DNA of 64,000 nucleotides from Actinomadura viridilutea (GCA_003001795.1 PVNI01000016.1:104241-168240), one strand, 5' to 3'; counted from the first letter of the stretch, positions 17,030-27,401 are shown. Made by a program: numbers and translations. Notes: generated by a model not told the origin, from the sequence alone.

Positions 17030-18109
17030 GTGTCCGAGGCACCCACACCGCGCTTCCGCTCCGTCCTGGACCGGTTCGTGGCCTACAAGCCCGGCAAGCG
17101 GGCCGTCTCGCCGGACGGCCGCTCGTACAAGCTGTCGTCCAACGAGTCGCCGCACGGCCCGCTGCCGTCGGTGCTGGAGGCGATCAGCCGGGCCGCCGCG
17201 AGCGTCAACCGCTACCCCGACAACGCCTGCGCCGAGCTGGTGGAGGCGATCGCCGCCCGGCACGGCGTCCCGAGCGAGCACATCGCGGTGGGCTGCGGGT
17301 CGGTCGGGGTCACCCAGATGCTGCTGGAGGCGGTCGGCGAGCCCGGCGCGGAGGTGGTGTACGCCTGGCGCTCGTTCGAGGCCTACCCGCTGCTGGTGTC
17401 GCTGTCGGGCGCCGCGTCCGTCCAGGTCCCGCTGCGGGACGAGACGCACGACCTGGCCGCGATGGCCGACGCGATCACCGAGCGGACCCGCGCGGTGTTC
17501 GTCTGCAACCCCAACAACCCCACCGGCACGGCGGTGCGGCGCGCCGAGCTGGAGGCGTTCCTCGACCGGGTGCCCGCCGACTGCCTGGTGGTGCTGGACG
17601 AGGCGTACCGCGAGTACATCCGCGACGCGGACGTGCCCGACGGCCTGACCCTGTACGGCGACCGGCCCAACGTGGCCGTCCTGCGCACGTTCTCCAAGGC
17701 CTACGGGCTGGCCGGGCTGCGCGTCGGCTACCTGGTGGCGCACCCGCAGGTGGCCGAGGCGATCCGCAAGACCTACCTGCCGTTCTGCGTCAACAGCGTC
17801 GCGCAGGCCGCCGCCGTGGCGTCGCTGGCCGCCACCGACGAGCTGCTGGCGCGCGTCGACGAGACCGTCAAGGAGCGCGAGCGCGTCCGCGACGCGCTGC
17901 TGGCCGACGGCTGGACGGTGCCGCCGACGGAGGCCAACTTCGTGTGGCTGCGGCTCGGGGAGCGCACCATGGAGTTCTCCGCGGCCTGCGAGGCGCAGGG
18001 CGTCAGCGTGCGGCCGTTCGCGGGGGAGGGCGCCCGGGTCTCGATCGGCTCCGCGGAGGAGAACGACGCCTTCCTCGCCGTCGCCCGCGCCTTCCCGCAC
18101 CGCAACTGA
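17030..18109 (+). CDS. Histidinol-phosphate / aromatic aminotransferase (HisC/Pat)
   Basis: This 359-residue class I/II PLP aminotransferase has NPNNPTG (about residue 160), VLDEAYREY (about 185) and the PLP-lysine motif TFSKAYGLAGLRVGY (Lys about 223). The length and the opening RFRSVLDRFVAYKPG match the actinobacterial HisC2/Pat branch, which transaminates phenylpyruvate and related keto acids or histidinol phosphate. With no his genes nearby, aromatic amino acid synthesis (Pat) is the likelier role. GTG 17030 follows GGAGG with 6-nt spacing. Confidence 0.9.
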   Translation: MSEAPTPRFRSVLDRFVAYKPGKRAVSPDGRSYKLSSNESPHGPLPSVLEAISRAAASVNRYPDNACAELVEAIAARHGVPSEHIAVGCGSVGVTQMLLEAVGEPGAEVVYAWRSFEAYPLLVSLSGAASVQVPLRDETHDLAAMADAITERTRAVFVCNPNNPTGTAVRRAELEAFLDRVPADCLVVLDEAYREYIRDADVPDGLTLYGDRPNVAVLRTFSKAYGLAGLRVGYLVAHPQVAEAIRKTYLPFCVNSVAQAAAVASLAATDELLARVDETVKERERVRDALLADGWTVPPTEANFVWLRLGERTMEFSAACEAQGVSVRPFAGEGARVSIGSAEENDAFLAVARAFPHRN

Positions 18110-18389
18110 GGCGGCCCTCCGCCTGGCCTCGTGGCTCGGCCGGCCGTGCGTCCGTCGGCCGAGCCGCCGTCGCCGCTCGAACCGTTCGCAGGGCCGCGAC
18201 GTGCCGCGCCGCGACCCGAGGCGGGACGCAGGCGCGCACGACCGGCGGCGTGGCCGCCGCGGCTCGTTCCGTTGCGCGGGCTGCCGCCTGGACATGCGGC
18301 CGTCGGCGCACGTGGGACGCCGCCGCGGCGCCTGAGGCCGGGCGGTGGAACGCGCCCTCGGCCCGCCCGCGCGCGGTGCCCGCGGCGGA

Positions 18390-19724
18390 TCAGGCGCCGG
18401 TGCCGGACCTCGGGCCCAGCTTCTCGACGATCAGCCGGTAGAGCTGGCGGGGGCGGCCGGGCTGCGGCGTCCGGTTGGGCGGCAGCGGCCAGGCCAGGCC
18501 CTCCTCGACCAGCGTGCGCAGCAGGCGCCGCGCCGTGCGCGGCGTCACGCCCAGCATCTTGCCGGCGTTCTCGGCGTCCACGATCAGCGGCTGCTCCTGG
18601 TCGCCGAGCTTGTCGGCCAGCCGCGCCAGGATCTCCAGCCCCTTGGGCTTGGCCTGCGGCTGCGCCCGCGGCGGCGTGCGCGGGGCCGGGACCAGCGCCC
18701 GGCCGTCCCGGTCGAGGGCGAACCCCTGCGTGCGCTGCGAGCTCTGCGACCGCGCCAGCGCGGCCCGCGCGTGCGTCTCGGCCTCGTGCGCGGTGCGGCC
18801 CATGCCGATGCCGACCTCGATGGCCAGCCCCAGCTCCTCGCGGACCCGCTCGACGAACGGCGGGGTGCGGAAACCCTCGGTGGTGGCGGTGACCGAGCCC
18901 CGGGTGGCGATGACCAGGTAGCTGTGGTCGTCCAGCGGCCACACCGAGGCGTTCATGCGGTGCGCCTCCTGCAGCAGCACCCGGTGCAGCGCCAGCTTCA
19001 GCTCGTCGCGCCAGTACCGCGGGGTCACCCGGCGCGGCGTCTCGCGCAGCGTCGGGACGTCCACCAGGACGACCACGAGCTGCGACTCCTCCAACCGGTG
19101 GTGGGCGCCGAGCAGCGCCGCGGTCTGCAGCGAGCTGCGGATCGCCGCGCCGGTCGGGCGCACCCGGATGGTCGGCACCCCGGCCATCTCCATCCGCTCG
19201 GCGGTGGCGTGCACGCACGTCATCGCCACCGTGGTGGCGCCGCGCCGCCACAGCCGCTCGTGGAAGGCGGCCAGCGTGCCGGGCCCGGCCGCCTCCTCGC
19301 GCAGGTGCACGCCGTCGGTGGCCAGGTTGATCTCGGCGTACGCCTCCTCGACCTCGGCCCGGCCCAGCACGTCGATGCTGACCCGGGTGGGGTCGTAGCG
19401 TTCGTCCAGCGACGCCCGCAGCAGCGCGCCCTGCAGGGCGGCGCCGTTCAGCGGGACGTACGTGGCCGGCATGGTCAGCACCCCGGCCTTGCGGGCGAAG
19501 TCATAGGGCACCGGACTGGCGAACAGGCACACGTCCACGCCCGAGCCGAGCCGGACGACCTTGTCGGCCGCCTCCTGCTCGTCCCGGTACGCGGCGGCCA
19601 CCAGCCGGCTCGGCACCGGCGTCGGTCCGTGGCCCATCAGCATGACCCGCTCCACCAGGTCATGGGGGCCCACGACTCCGATCGTGAGCTCCGGTGTCGC
19701 CGAGCCCGTTCGCGCGGCGGTCAT
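18390..19724 (-). CDS. Putative transcriptional regulator with C-terminal winged helix
   Basis: This 444-residue protein has three parts. The N-terminal alpha/beta region (about 10-190) reads like a ligand-sensing fold and opens with LTIGVVGPHDLVERV. The middle domain (about 200-330) has cyclase/GGDEF-like periodicity (VVLVDVPTL, VGIGMGRTAHEAE). The C-terminal helix-turn-helix (about 385-430) contains GKMLGVTPRTARRLLR. No catalytic GGDEF is present. I cannot name a family. Start ATG 19724 is chosen because upstream frame is low-complexity Arg/Gly. The gene has a long, AT-richer 5' region and no operon partner. Confidence 0.72.
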   Translation of the reverse strand: MTAARTGSATPELTIGVVGPHDLVERVMLMGHGPTPVPSRLVAAAYRDEQEAADKVVRLGSGVDVCLFASPVPYDFARKAGVLTMPATYVPLNGAALQGALLRASLDERYDPTRVSIDVLGRAEVEEAYAEINLATDGVHLREEAAGPGTLAAFHERLWRRGATTVAMTCVHATAERMEMAGVPTIRVRPTGAAIRSSLQTAALLGAHHRLEESQLVVVLVDVPTLRETPRRVTPRYWRDELKLALHRVLLQEAHRMNASVWPLDDHSYLVIATRGSVTATTEGFRTPPFVERVREELGLAIEVGIGMGRTAHEAETHARAALARSQSSQRTQGFALDRDGRALVPAPRTPPRAQPQAKPKGLEILARLADKLGDQEQPLIVDAENAGKMLGVTPRTARRLLRTLVEEGLAWPLPPNRTPQPGRPRQLYRLIVEKLGPRSGTGA

Positions 19725-20526
19725 CGGCGACCGCCCGCTTCCCGCTCGGCCTCTCGGCGGGGCCCCCGCCCCGACCCTGCGTTCACGCACGCTCCGCCCA
19801 ACGGTTGACTCATGGCTTGTCGCCCCTGCCTTCTGACCCTGCACCGCAGTTCCCGTGCGATTCGTTCCTCAGTGGGCAGATCGGGTCAGGGCGACGTTGT
19901 GTGACGCCCAGACGCGAAATCGAATCAAGAGTGCGGCGAAAAAGTAACCTACGCGACCCCTCAGTCAGTAATTTGTCACCAATCGGTCAGTCTTGATCCT
20001 GCATCTTCGGTCGTCCGAAGATGAAAGGCAAGACCCGAAAACACGGCAACGGCGCCGCCGTGGTGCTGATGCGCATTGAGATGACCCCTGTAGCGTGCGT
20101 TTGGTTTACGGGTCGCCCGAATTGCGCCTATCTCGCGGTGACCCTCGCCAAAAATCAAGCAAAACGTCAGCTCGGACACCCGCGGGGCGCCGATCCCGGG
20201 TCCCAGGGGGGTCTGTGCCCGCTGGTCAGGCGCTCAAAGGAGGTGTGGAGGGCGCGTTGCGAAGCCTCTTCTGCGCTGTGCCGAAGCGCTTACTGTGCGT
20301 GAACGAGAGGGTCGCGAACCCAATCTTGGTGATTTTCCGACGCCCGTGACTGAGGTGCGCAGCATCAGTAAGGACCGCGCCCCGGCGCCGGACGTTACAA
20401 GCGACCTTGACAAGCCAGGCCCCTCGCGGCGGGTCCGGCAAGGGGTGCGCCGAGGGGGCAAACCGGCAGAAAAGCGAACCGCCCGCGCCGTGCGGCGGCG
20501 GGCGGTCGGGCGGAGCGCGGCGCCGG
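19725..20526. other. Long AT-richer intergenic region
   Basis: This stretch of 802 bases lies between the divergent start of the regulator and the 3' end of murA. Roughly 19880-20380 is clearly less GC-rich than its surroundings and has several A/T runs. Frames here have poor codon positions. AAAGGAGG at 20233-20240 is followed too closely by GTG to be a convincing start, and a TTG about 11 nt downstream would give only 30 codons. It may hold the regulator's promoter, a small RNA or a relic. Nothing can be assigned. Confidence 0.5.
20478..20506 (-). terminator. Intrinsic terminator of murA
   Basis: A perfect 9-bp stem (ACCGCCCGC / GCGGGCGGT) with an 11-nt loop lies 20 nt after the murA stop. 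On the minus strand it is followed by TTCGCTTTTC, a U-rich tail that is rare for this genome. Confidence 0.75.
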
Positions 20527-21819
20527 TCAGTCGGTCTCGCGGACGATCTCGGCGCCCAGCTGGGAGAGCCGCTCGGCGGTGTGCGCGTGGCCGCGGTCCA
20601 GGTAGTAGCCGTTGCTGATGACGGTCTCGCCCTCGGCGGCCAGGCCCGCCAGCACCAGGGCGCTGCCGCAGCGCAGGTCGTGCGCCTGCACCTGCGCGCC
20701 GCGCAGCGGCCGCGGTCCGCTGACCTTGGCGCGGTTGCCGTTGACCTCGATGTCGGCGCCCATCTTGCGCAGCTCCCCGGCCAGCTTGAACCGGCCGTCG
20801 AAGATCCGTTCGTAGATGTAGGACTGGCCGTCGGCCAGGCAGGACACCGCCATGATCGGCGACTGCAGGTCGGTGGCGAACCCGGGGTACTCGTCGGTGA
20901 TGACGTTGATGGGCCGCAGCGGGCGCTCGCGGCGCACCTGCAGCACCGCCCCCTGCTGGTGGAACTCCACGCCCATCTGCTCCAGCTTGTCGGCGGCCAC
21001 GCCCAGGTGCTCCAGGGACGCGCCCACCAGGTTCAGCTCGCCCCCGGTGATCGCGGCGGCCATGACGAACACGCCCGCGTCGATGCGGTCGGGCATGACG
21101 GTGTGCTCGACGGCGCTGAGCGCGTCCACGCCCTCCACGGTGATGAACCCGGTGCCGCCGCCGCTGATGCGCGCGCCCATGGCCTGCAGCAGCGCGATGT
21201 GGTCGAGCACCTCCGGCTCCAGCGCAGCGTTCTTGATCAGCGTCCGCCCCTTGGCCAGCGCGGCGGCCATGATCAGGTTCTCCGTGCCGGTGTGCGACGG
21301 CGTGTCGCAGTACAGTGTGCCGCCGCGCAGGTCGCCCGCCTTGATGTGGATGATCCCGTTGCCGCCGCCGGCCATCTGCTCGGTGACGGTGGCGCCGAGC
21401 CGCTTGAAGCCGTTGTAGTGGAAGTCCAGGTTCCGGCTGCCCAGGTTGCACCCGCCCACGCCTTCGATCACCGCCTCGCCGAGCCGGTGCAGCAGCGCGG
21501 GCACGAACAGGAAGGAGCCGCGGAAACGGGACGCGATGTCGGCCGGGAGCACCGGGCTGTCCAGCCGGGAGGCGTCGATCACCAACGTGCGCTCGGCCTC
21601 GTGCAGCTCGGCCTTGGCGCCCACGGCCTGGGCCAGCTCGACGGCGCGCCGCACGTCCTCGATGATCGGGACGTTGCGCAGGACCGTGCGGCCCGTGGCG
21701 GCCATCAGCGAGGCGCCGATCATCGGCAGGACGGCGTTCTTGGCGCCCTGGACGAAGACGGTGCCGTGCAGTCGCCGCCCGCCGCTCAGGCGGTAGCGGA
21801 CCTCGTGGCCCATGGTCAT
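20527..21819 (-). CDS. murA: UDP-N-acetylglucosamine 1-carboxyvinyltransferase (MurA-type)
   Basis: This 430-residue EPSP-synthase-fold enzyme performs the first committed step of peptidoglycan synthesis, enolpyruvyl transfer to UDP-GlcNAc. It has the K-N pair (GAKNAVLP, Lys 27), the loop GGCNLGSRNLDFH with active-site Cys 124, TDEYPGFATDLQ and a C-terminal GSALVLAGLAAEGET. A Cys at this site predicts fosfomycin sensitivity, unlike the Asp form of mycobacteria. Several conserved positions differ from classic MurA (RNLDFH instead of RPVDLH), so a MurA2 paralogue is possible. AAAGGAG 9 nt before ATG 21819 fixes the start; another ATG lies two codons in. Confidence 0.88.
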   Translation of the reverse strand: MTMGHEVRYRLSGGRRLHGTVFVQGAKNAVLPMIGASLMAATGRTVLRNVPIIEDVRRAVELAQAVGAKAELHEAERTLVIDASRLDSPVLPADIASRFRGSFLFVPALLHRLGEAVIEGVGGCNLGSRNLDFHYNGFKRLGATVTEQMAGGGNGIIHIKAGDLRGGTLYCDTPSHTGTENLIMAAALAKGRTLIKNAALEPEVLDHIALLQAMGARISGGGTGFITVEGVDALSAVEHTVMPDRIDAGVFVMAAAITGGELNLVGASLEHLGVAADKLEQMGVEFHQQGAVLQVRRERPLRPINVITDEYPGFATDLQSPIMAVSCLADGQSYIYERIFDGRFKLAGELRKMGADIEVNGNRAKVSGPRPLRGAQVQAHDLRCGSALVLAGLAAEGETVISNGYYLDRGHAHTAERLSQLGAEIVRETD

Positions 21820-22101
21820 CCCGATTGACTCCTTTAGCTGCGAGAACAGTGGGTCTGCTGAGCCGATGGGGGACTTGGCCTGCCCGTCCGCCCGGCGGGG
21901 AGACGGGGGTGACCGCGTGCGCCGGACGGTGTCCCTGTGCGTCGGCGCGCCCAAGTAAACCACCGTGACGCCGATGAGGCGTCCGGACCGGAGACCTCGT
22001 TCCGCCGGCCACTCTGTTAGATCGCACGTGGGCTCCTCGAAGTTCGAGACGAGTGCCCTCAGCGTGCCGTGTTTCGTCGTAACGTGTCCCCCATGCCGGA
22101 C

Positions 22102-22107
22102 TAAGGT
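22102..22107 (+). promoter_or_regulatory. -10 box, leaderless promoter candidate for SUFU gene
   Basis: TAAGGT lies 8 nt before ATG 22116 with no ribosome binding site. Confidence 0.4.
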
Positions 22108-22115
22108 GACGGTCT

Positions 22116-23174
22116 ATGGATGAATCAGCCCCCGGCTGGGACGCGATCGACGGTGCTCTCGGGCGCGTCTACGGGGACACGGAACCGTTCCACTGGGGCA
22201 CCGTCCTCAAGTGGTCCCTGGGCGGCCCGGACCCCCTGGACGGCATCAGCGCCTACCGGCGCGACGACCCGGTGCCGCACTGGCACTACGTCTCGTACGG
22301 GATGACCGAGCTGTACGAGAAGGAGTCGTCCAATCCCGACGAGTCCGGCTGGGGGTTCGAGTTCACGTTCCGGCTGGCCAGAGACCCCCACGGGCCCGCC
22401 GACGACGAACCGCCGGTCTGGGCGGCGAACTTCCTGCAGAACCTCGCCCGGTACGTGTTCCGGACGGGCAACTGGTTCGAGGCCGGGCACCACATCGACC
22501 TCAACGGGCCGATCGCCGCCGATCGCGCCGACACCGCGATCCGCGCCGCCGCGTTCGTCCAGGACCCGGAGCTCGGCGCGATTTCCACGCCGCACGGCCG
22601 GGTGGAGTTCCTGCAGATCGTCGGGCTGACCCACGACGAGTACCAGTCGGCGCGGCGCTGGGACGCCCGGTCGCTGCTGGAGACGCTCGGCCCGCACCTG
22701 CCGCTGTACGTCACCGACCTCGGCCGAGGCTCGCTGCTGGCGGACCCGGACGTGGCCGAGGCCGTGCGCCGGGGCGAAGCGCGCGACGGGTCGAGCCAGG
22801 GGTCGGTGCTCGTCGACGTCGTGGGCTGGACGCTGCGGTCCGGCGCGGTCACCCTCCGGTTCGGCGCGCTGCCCGCCCCGGCGATCGCCGAGGCGCTGCG
22901 CGGCCGCCTGCCGTACGGGCGCGACCTGGTGGTCAGCGGGCGGGACGCGCACGTCGTGTTCCGGCCCGGCGACGCCTTCGCCGCCCGGGAGATCGACGAC
23001 TCCGCGCTGGAGCTCACCGTCCCCGCGTCCGCGCTGGACGATCTGGTCGCCGCGCTGCCCGCCGAGGCGGGCAGCAGGCCGGTGCCGTCCCTGCCCGGCC
23101 TGGTGGTCGACATCGAGCCGACGGCCCTGCGCGACGGGCGCACCGGCGAGGCCACCGGCCGCGTCATCGGCTGA
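22116..23174 (+). CDS. Suppressor-of-fused (SUFU) domain protein
   Basis: This 352-residue protein has a SUFU-like fold over about residues 1-190. Landmarks are HWHYVSYGMTELYEK, GFEFTFRLAR, WAANFLQNLARYVF and LQIVGLTHDEY. In animals SUFU binds Gli factors. In bacteria the fold is widespread, often in toxin/immunity settings but also as lone genes, and its ligand is unknown. The C-terminal half (about 190-352) appears to be a second alpha/beta domain. No RHS or effector gene adjoins it, so an immunity role is not supported by context. Confidence 0.85.
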   Translation: MDESAPGWDAIDGALGRVYGDTEPFHWGTVLKWSLGGPDPLDGISAYRRDDPVPHWHYVSYGMTELYEKESSNPDESGWGFEFTFRLARDPHGPADDEPPVWAANFLQNLARYVFRTGNWFEAGHHIDLNGPIAADRADTAIRAAAFVQDPELGAISTPHGRVEFLQIVGLTHDEYQSARRWDARSLLETLGPHLPLYVTDLGRGSLLADPDVAEAVRRGEARDGSSQGSVLVDVVGWTLRSGAVTLRFGALPAPAIAEALRGRLPYGRDLVVSGRDAHVVFRPGDAFAAREIDDSALELTVPASALDDLVAALPAEAGSRPVPSLPGLVVDIEPTALRDGRTGEATGRVIG

Positions 23175-23379
23175 CCCGCCCGCCGTTTCCCACCGCGGCC
23201 GCGGCACCGGCAGCTTGCGGCCATGGGCGAGGGCACTGCGGCCGGCCTCGATGGGGGAGCCACCGCGCGATCTGTCCACCGGCCCGCCCGGCCGCCAGGC
23301 CGTACGGAGCTTCCCCTCCACGCCCGCATCCCCGCCGCGCGCGGTCGATGAGGGCGGCGTCAGACGCGGTCCGAGGGGG

Positions 23380-24246
23380 CTACCGGCCGTCGTCCGAGTC
23401 GGGCGGCCGGGTCTCCAGGACCTCCACCGGGTCGCCCACCGTCAGGGTGCCGAGCACGCGCGGGACGCCGTTCTGGCCGAAGCGGATGCCGCGGCCGATG
23501 GTCCGGTACGCGGCCAGGGTGCGCAGCGGCTCGCGGCCGCGCACCCCGGTGTCCTGGTCGGTCGTGGTGATCACGCACCGGGTGCACGGCTTGACCAGCT
23601 CGATCACCGCGGGCCCCACCCGCAGCAGCCGCGCCTCGTCCTCGCCGTACGGGCCCAGCCCCTCGATCACCAGGCTGGGCCGGAACCGGTTCATCGGCAG
23701 CGGCTCGGCCAGCCGCGCGTTCAGGTCCGCCAGCGACTCGGCGGAGAGCACCAGCAGCGGGTAGCCGTCGGCGAACGCGACCTGGCCGCCGCCCCGCTTG
23801 GTCGCCCGGCGGCCGGTGAAGCGCACCAAGCGGCACTCGGCGTCCAGCAGGGCGGAGAACCAGGCGGCGGCCTCGTCGCCCTGGTCCACCCCCTGACAGG
23901 CGGACCTGTGGACGAACACCTCCCGCACGGGCCCGTCGTGCACGGCCTTGTGAACGAGCGGCGCGACGTCCACCGCGGGATCGGCGAACGCCACCGTGAG
24001 GACCTCGCCGTCGTACGACGGCCGCAGCAGCGCCATCCGGGGGAAGTCCCGTTGCGACAGGAAGCGCCCCTCCGGGGTGATGAGCATGAACTCCCGGTCG
24101 TACCGCAGCCCTGTCGGGGTCAGCTCCGCGGTGCGCAGGGACGTGCCGCGGCCGCTCTTGAACGGGTACACGTTGAGCTCGGTGAGCACCCCCGTGCCGG
24201 CGGCCGGGCGTCCCCCCTCGCGGTTCCCTCGTGCGGGTACCGTCAC
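23380..24246 (-). CDS. MOSC domain protein (mARC/YcbX-like)
   Basis: This 288-residue protein has an N-terminal MOSC beta-barrel (about 18-130, LNVYPFKSGRGT) and a C-terminal MOSC domain (about 130-285) with the conserved metal-ligand Cys in KPCTRCVITTTDQDTG. The family binds molybdenum cofactor and reduces N-hydroxylated compounds using an external electron donor; no ferredoxin domain is fused here. It lies 43 nt after purB on the same strand, so it may be the last gene of a purD-purB-MOSC operon. The GTG/ATG choice near the N-terminus is not decisive. Confidence 0.88.
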   Translation of the reverse strand: MTVPARGNREGGRPAAGTGVLTELNVYPFKSGRGTSLRTAELTPTGLRYDREFMLITPEGRFLSQRDFPRMALLRPSYDGEVLTVAFADPAVDVAPLVHKAVHDGPVREVFVHRSACQGVDQGDEAAAWFSALLDAECRLVRFTGRRATKRGGGQVAFADGYPLLVLSAESLADLNARLAEPLPMNRFRPSLVIEGLGPYGEDEARLLRVGPAVIELVKPCTRCVITTTDQDTGVRGREPLRTLAAYRTIGRGIRFGQNGVPRVLGTLTVGDPVEVLETRPPDSDDGR

Positions 24247-24289
24247 GGCGTCTCCTCATGCTGCGCGCGCCGGGGCGCGCGTGCGCGGC

Positions 24290-25600
24290 TCAGGTGAGGG
24301 CCGCCAGGCGGTCGAACACGGGGCCGAGGCGCTCCACGAACCGCTCGGGGCGGCACACCTCGTCCAGCCGCGCCTCGTCCAGGGTCAGACCGGCCTCGGC
24401 GGCGTGCTTGCGCAGCGTCTCGCGGAACGGCACGCCGGTCTGCCACGTCTCCATCGCGGCCTTCTGGACCAGCGGGTACGCCTCGTCGTCGCGCGACATG
24501 CCCATCTCCACCAGCTCCAGCAGCACCGTGGAGGTGTAGATGAGCCCGCCGGTGGACTCCAGGTTGGCCTTCATCCGCTCCTTGTCCACGACCAGCCCGG
24601 ACATCAGCCGGTCGGTCAGGTGCAGCATGTAGTCCAGCGCGATGGACGCGTCCGGCAGCGCGATCCGCTCGGTGGACGAGTGCGAGATGTCCCGCTCGTG
24701 CCACAGCGGGATGCCCTCCATGACCGGGACGATCTGCGCCCGCACGACCCGCGCCAGCCCCGCCAGCCGCTCGGAGATGATCGGGTTCTTCTTGTGCGGC
24801 ATCGCCGACGAGCCCTTCTGGCCCTTGCCGAACGGCTCCCACAGCTCGCGGACCTCGGTGCGCTGCCCGTGCCGCACCTCCAGCGCGATCGCCTCGCACA
24901 CCGTCGCCATGATCGCCAGTGCGGACGTCCACTCGGCGATGCCGTCGCGCAGCACCACCTGCGTGGACACGTCGGCCGGGCGCAGCCCCAGCTTTTCGGC
25001 GACCTGCCGCTCGATCTGCGGGTCGATGTTGGAGTAGGTGCCGACCGCGCCGGAGATCGCCATCACGCCGACGGACTCGCGGGCGCGGCGCAGCCGGTCG
25101 CGCGACCGGGCCATGGCGAACGCGAAGTCGGCGACGCGGTGGCCCCACACGTCCGGCTCGGCGTGGATGCCGTGCGTGCGGCCCACCCGCAGCGTGGCGC
25201 GGTGCTCGAGGGCGTGGTCGCGCAGCGTCGCGACCAGCGCGTCCGCCTTGGCCAGCAGGATGTCGGTGGCCTCGACCAGCTGCAGGGCCAGCGCGGTGTC
25301 CAGCAGGTCCGACGACGTCATGCCGAAGTGGACGTACCGGGCCGCCTCCCGAGGCTCGGTGTTGTCCGCCCACGCCGACAGGAACGCGATCACGTCGTGC
25401 TGGGTGACCTTCTCGATCTCCTGCACCGCCTCCGGGGTGGGCGGCGGCGCGTTGCGCACCGGCTCCACGACGTCGGCCGGGATCGTGCCCGCCGCGGCGT
25501 GGGCCTCGACCACCAGGGTCTCGACCTTGCACCACAGCTCGTACTTGTGCGCGTCGCTCCAGACGCGCCCCATCTCCGGAAGCGTGTAGCGTTCGATCAC
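24290..25600 (-). CDS. purB: Adenylosuccinate lyase
   Basis: This 436-residue fumarase/aspartase superfamily enzyme splits SAICAR and adenylosuccinate to release fumarate, in IMP and AMP synthesis. The signature loop GSSAMPHKKNP (about residue 268) and the helical core (LDTALALQL, VGRTHG) are intact and the length is normal. GTG 25600 follows GGGGGC. It lies 51 nt downstream of purD, so the two are probably cotranscribed. Confidence 0.96.
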   Translation of the reverse strand: MIERYTLPEMGRVWSDAHKYELWCKVETLVVEAHAAAGTIPADVVEPVRNAPPPTPEAVQEIEKVTQHDVIAFLSAWADNTEPREAARYVHFGMTSSDLLDTALALQLVEATDILLAKADALVATLRDHALEHRATLRVGRTHGIHAEPDVWGHRVADFAFAMARSRDRLRRARESVGVMAISGAVGTYSNIDPQIERQVAEKLGLRPADVSTQVVLRDGIAEWTSALAIMATVCEAIALEVRHGQRTEVRELWEPFGKGQKGSSAMPHKKNPIISERLAGLARVVRAQIVPVMEGIPLWHERDISHSSTERIALPDASIALDYMLHLTDRLMSGLVVDKERMKANLESTGGLIYTSTVLLELVEMGMSRDDEAYPLVQKAAMETWQTGVPFRETLRKHAAEAGLTLDEARLDEVCRPERFVERLGPVFDRLAALT

Positions 25601-25651
25601 GCCCCCGATTCTCGCAGGTCGCGGCGTGTGCCGACGCCCTGGGGGCGGGGC

Positions 25652-26905
<1,254 letters not shown>

Positions 26906-26913
26906 GTCACGCG

Positions 26914-26919
26914 AGCTTA
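26914..26919 (-). promoter_or_regulatory. -10 box, leaderless promoter candidate for purD
   Basis: On the minus strand TAAGCT lies 8 nt before the GTG of purD; no Shine-Dalgarno is present. Confidence 0.4.
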
Positions 26920-27232
26920 GCCGCCCGCCCGGAGGCGACTTCGCTCCAAGCCGCGATATGACGGCCGCATCCCGTTCGGAGCCGTTCGGGACTGTTCAGC
27001 GGCCGTTCTTCCCCAGGGCATACGCACACGGCCGCCAATGTTGCGATAATAGTGCGGGTGTCCGGACGGCGTTGCGCCGCCGTCCGCACGCTCTGAGCCT
27101 CCCCCCTCGGTCGAGTGACCACGACCACGCCGCGCGGCGTCAACCGAGTCGCCGCCCGCTTCGTCGAAAAAGTCGACTGGTAGGCTGCCGAGGCTGTGAC
27201 GTGACGGCCGTGAGCGAAAGGAGGTGGTCAAG
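26920..27232. other. Divergent intergenic region purD / corA leader
   Basis: This region lies between the purD promoter and the small ORF upstream of corA. It contains an AT-rich TTGCGATAATAG at 27041-27052 and a CGTCGAAAAAGTCGAC stretch near 27160, either of which could belong to the corA promoter. No -35 match is convincing and no gene is seen. Confidence 0.4.
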
Positions 27233-27349
27233 ATGAGCGCTGGCGATCCTTGCAGTACGCCGGAACTCCCTCACAGTCCGAATCCGACTGTTCGTCTGAC
27301 CGCCTCTACCAGGCGCCCGGCCTCCCGCTTCGCGCGCTCCTTCCGCTGA
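27233..27349 (+). CDS. Proline-rich 38-codon upstream ORF (corA leader peptide candidate)
   Basis: The ATG at 27233 is preceded by a near-perfect AAAGGAGG 8 nt upstream, among the best ribosome binding sites in the window. The frame encodes 38 residues and ends 52 nt before corA. The middle is rich in Pro (TPELPHSPNP holds four) and the end is Arg/Ser-rich; there is no membrane segment. Short Pro-rich leader ORFs control Mg2+ transporter genes in enterobacteria (mgtL, corL). By analogy this could sense translation or Mg2+ and control corA. That role is inference; the strong SD and position are direct observations. Confidence 0.55.
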   Translation: MSAGDPCSTPELPHSPNPTVRLTASTRRPASRFARSFR

Positions 27350-27401
27350 CCCAGGGTGAGCGCGCGCTGCGCGCGTGTGGCCGGCGGGTTAGGAGAACCT
27401 C

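Noticed and set aside
20021..20349. Plus-strand short frames in the AT-richer gap, including one after AAAGGAGG
   Set aside because: The GTG is 1 nt from the GGAGG, the TTG alternative gives only 30 codons, and sequences have no hydrophobic or conserved pattern. Kept as an observation, not a gene.
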